A stretch of 7,280 nucleotides of DNA, from positions 1 to 7,280 of the forward strand of contig JBGSYJ010000091.1 of assembly GCA_041750915.1 (NCBI GenBank), in the 5' to 3' direction. Below are positions 6,341 through 7,280 of the stretch, piece by piece. The notes below the pieces were generated by a model. The model did not search any database and was not told the DNA's origin. It saw nothing but the letters and a program-made list of their open reading frames with translations. This DNA is from JBGSYJ01 sp041750915. GTDB lineage: Bacteria; Acidobacteriota; Thermoanaerobaculia; Gp7-AA8. Position 1 is the first letter of the stretch, and each line of letters starts with the position of its first letter. A program made the translations under genes and the position numbers.

Positions 6341-6999
6341 GCTTCCACACGTCCGTCGAGGGTACAGATGTGCCTGCGGGCGCGACTGCCAAGAGCGGCG
6401 TCGTGCGTGATGAGGACGAGCGTCATGCCGCGGCTGTTCAACTCTTCGAGAAGGTGGAGTACCTCCTGACCAGTGGTCTGATCGAGATTGCCGGTCGGCT
6501 CGTCGGCGAGGATCGCCGCAGGGTCCATGATCATGGCGCGAGCGATGGCCACGCGTTGGCGCTCGCCACCGGAGAGCTGGTCCGGACGGTGCCGCGCACG
6601 TTTGCTCATGCCGAACTCGTCGAGTAGCCGCGTCACCTTTTCGCGGCGCTCATCGGGGTGAGCTCCCGAGAGAACGAGCGGCAGCTCCACGTTCTCGGCG
6701 GCGGTCATCCGCGGTACGAGGTGGAAGAACTGAAAGACGAAACCAATCTTCTCGCGTCGGATCTGCGACTGCTCCTCGTCGGTCAGTGCCGTGACGTCGA
6801 GTCCGTCGAGCTCGTACGTGCCTGTTGTGGGACGGTCGAGGAGCCCGAGGATGTTCAACATCGTCGACTTCCCGGAGCCGGATGGGCCCATGATGGAAAT
6901 ATACTCGCCGCGCTCGATGTGAAGATTGACATCGCGCAGCGCGTGCACGCTCTCCTCGCCTAGCAGGAATGTGCGCGAGACATTCTTCAGCGTGATCAT
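6337..6999 (-). CDS. ABC transporter ATP-binding protein, MacB/LolD type
   Basis: This 220-residue cytoplasmic ATPase is full length for the family. It shows Walker A GPSGSGKST (38-46), Q-loop Gln90 in GFVFQFFHLVP, signature LSGGERQ (142-148), Walker B AAILADE (161-167) with catalytic Glu167, D-loop NLD (171-173) and switch His199 in LITHD. The combination FVFQFFHLVP and LADEPTGNLD is typical of the MacB/LolD/FtsE branch, which drives FtsX-type permeases. The start ATG overlaps the adaptor stop as ATGA, and the stop overlaps the first permease start in the same way. It should dimerise and power the two permeases encoded next. In canonical MacB this domain is fused to the permease; here it is separate. 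All catalytic residues are present, so the protein is expected to be active. Confidence 0.97.
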   Translation of the reverse strand: MITLKNVSRTFLLGEESVHALRDVNLHIERGEYISIMGPSGSGKSTMLNILGLLDRPTTGTYELDGLDVTALTDEEQSQIRREKIGFVFQFFHLVPRMTAAENVELPLVLSGAHPDERREKVTRLLDEFGMSKRARHRPDQLSGGERQRVAIARAMIMDPAAILADEPTGNLDQTTGQEVLHLLEELNSRGMTLVLITHDAALGSRARRHICTLDGRVEA

Positions 7000-7280
7000 T
7001 TCTCGAGTACTACGCGTGCTCCGGTGACGAGGCCTTTGCGCTCCACGGAGAGGACGATCGTGTCGCCCGGCTGCACACCCGAAAGCACCTCCGAGAACTG
7101 CCAGTTGGTGAGACCAATCTTCAGCGTGCGCTCCTCGATCATGTCGTTCCTGATGACGAGCACCCGGTTCCCTTCGAGCAGTGCCTGGGTCGGCACGCGA
7201 ATCACGCCCTCAGCGACACTCAGCACGACCTCGGCGTCGGCGCTGTAGCCGACCAGCAACGTCTTCACATCCTCGGGGTT
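6996..7280 (-). CDS. Periplasmic adaptor (membrane fusion) protein, HlyD/MacA type, C-terminal 94 residues
   Basis: Only the C-terminal end lies in the window; the frame stays open to the right edge, so the real start is beyond it and the GTG at 7268 is simply an internal valine. The visible part has the C-terminal beta-barrel and membrane-proximal pattern of RND/MacA-type adaptors: a GYSADAEVVL strand, then GVIRVPTQALLEGNRVLVI, RTLKIGLTNWQFSEVLSGVQPGDTIVLS and a final RVVLEK. VP-x-x-AL and V-x-x-GL-x-x-GD-x-V are typical in this family. In MacAB systems the adaptor links the inner-membrane permease to an outer-membrane channel. The gene order adaptor, ATPase, permease, permease and the 4-base overlap with the ATPase support that role. 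Helical hairpin and lipoyl domains would be upstream of the edge. Confidence 0.9.
   Translation of the reverse strand, partial: NPEDVKTLLVGYSADAEVVLSVAEGVIRVPTQALLEGNRVLVIRNDMIEERTLKIGLTNWQFSEVLSGVQPGDTIVLSVERKGLVTGARVVLEK

Overview
The window reads as chromosomal DNA from a GC-rich Gram-negative bacterium. All convincing genes lie on the minus strand, so transcription runs from high to low coordinates. The membrane-fusion adaptor and the two proteins with secretion signals fit a cell with an outer membrane. Base composition and the style of the proteins would suit Acidobacteriota or a similar GC-rich environmental phylum, but nothing here fixes the taxon.

Right half (about 3927-7280): a tightly packed ABC export operon of the MacAB type. 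In transcription order it holds the C-terminal end of a periplasmic adaptor (HlyD/MacA type, start beyond the right edge), a stand-alone ATPase of the MacB/LolD type with all the usual motifs, and two different MacB/FtsX-type permeases of 403 and 400 residues. Successive genes overlap by 4, 4 and 1 bases, so translation is probably coupled. The probable machine is an adaptor joined to an inner-membrane complex of one ATPase dimer and two non-identical permeases. An outer-membrane channel is not in the window and the substrate cannot be read from the sequence.

Middle (3463-3926): a 464-base intergenic region rich in repeats. It has two perfect hairpins in opposite orientation sharing an ATTCCGAT core (REP/BIME-like), a 17-base direct repeat at both ends of a roughly 300-base interval, a 20-base palindromic unit repeated twice in tandem just after the permease stop, and a longer stem that may end the transporter transcript. 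It must also hold the promoter for the next gene pair.

Left half (1-3462): two genes 12 bases apart. The first encodes a 280-residue exported protein with a weak resemblance to DUF4412/LolA-like periplasmic proteins. The second encodes a large exported, mostly beta-rich protein; its first 869 residues are visible and it runs off the left edge. Neither function can be named. No RNA genes, CRISPR arrays, transposase genes or phage genes were seen.
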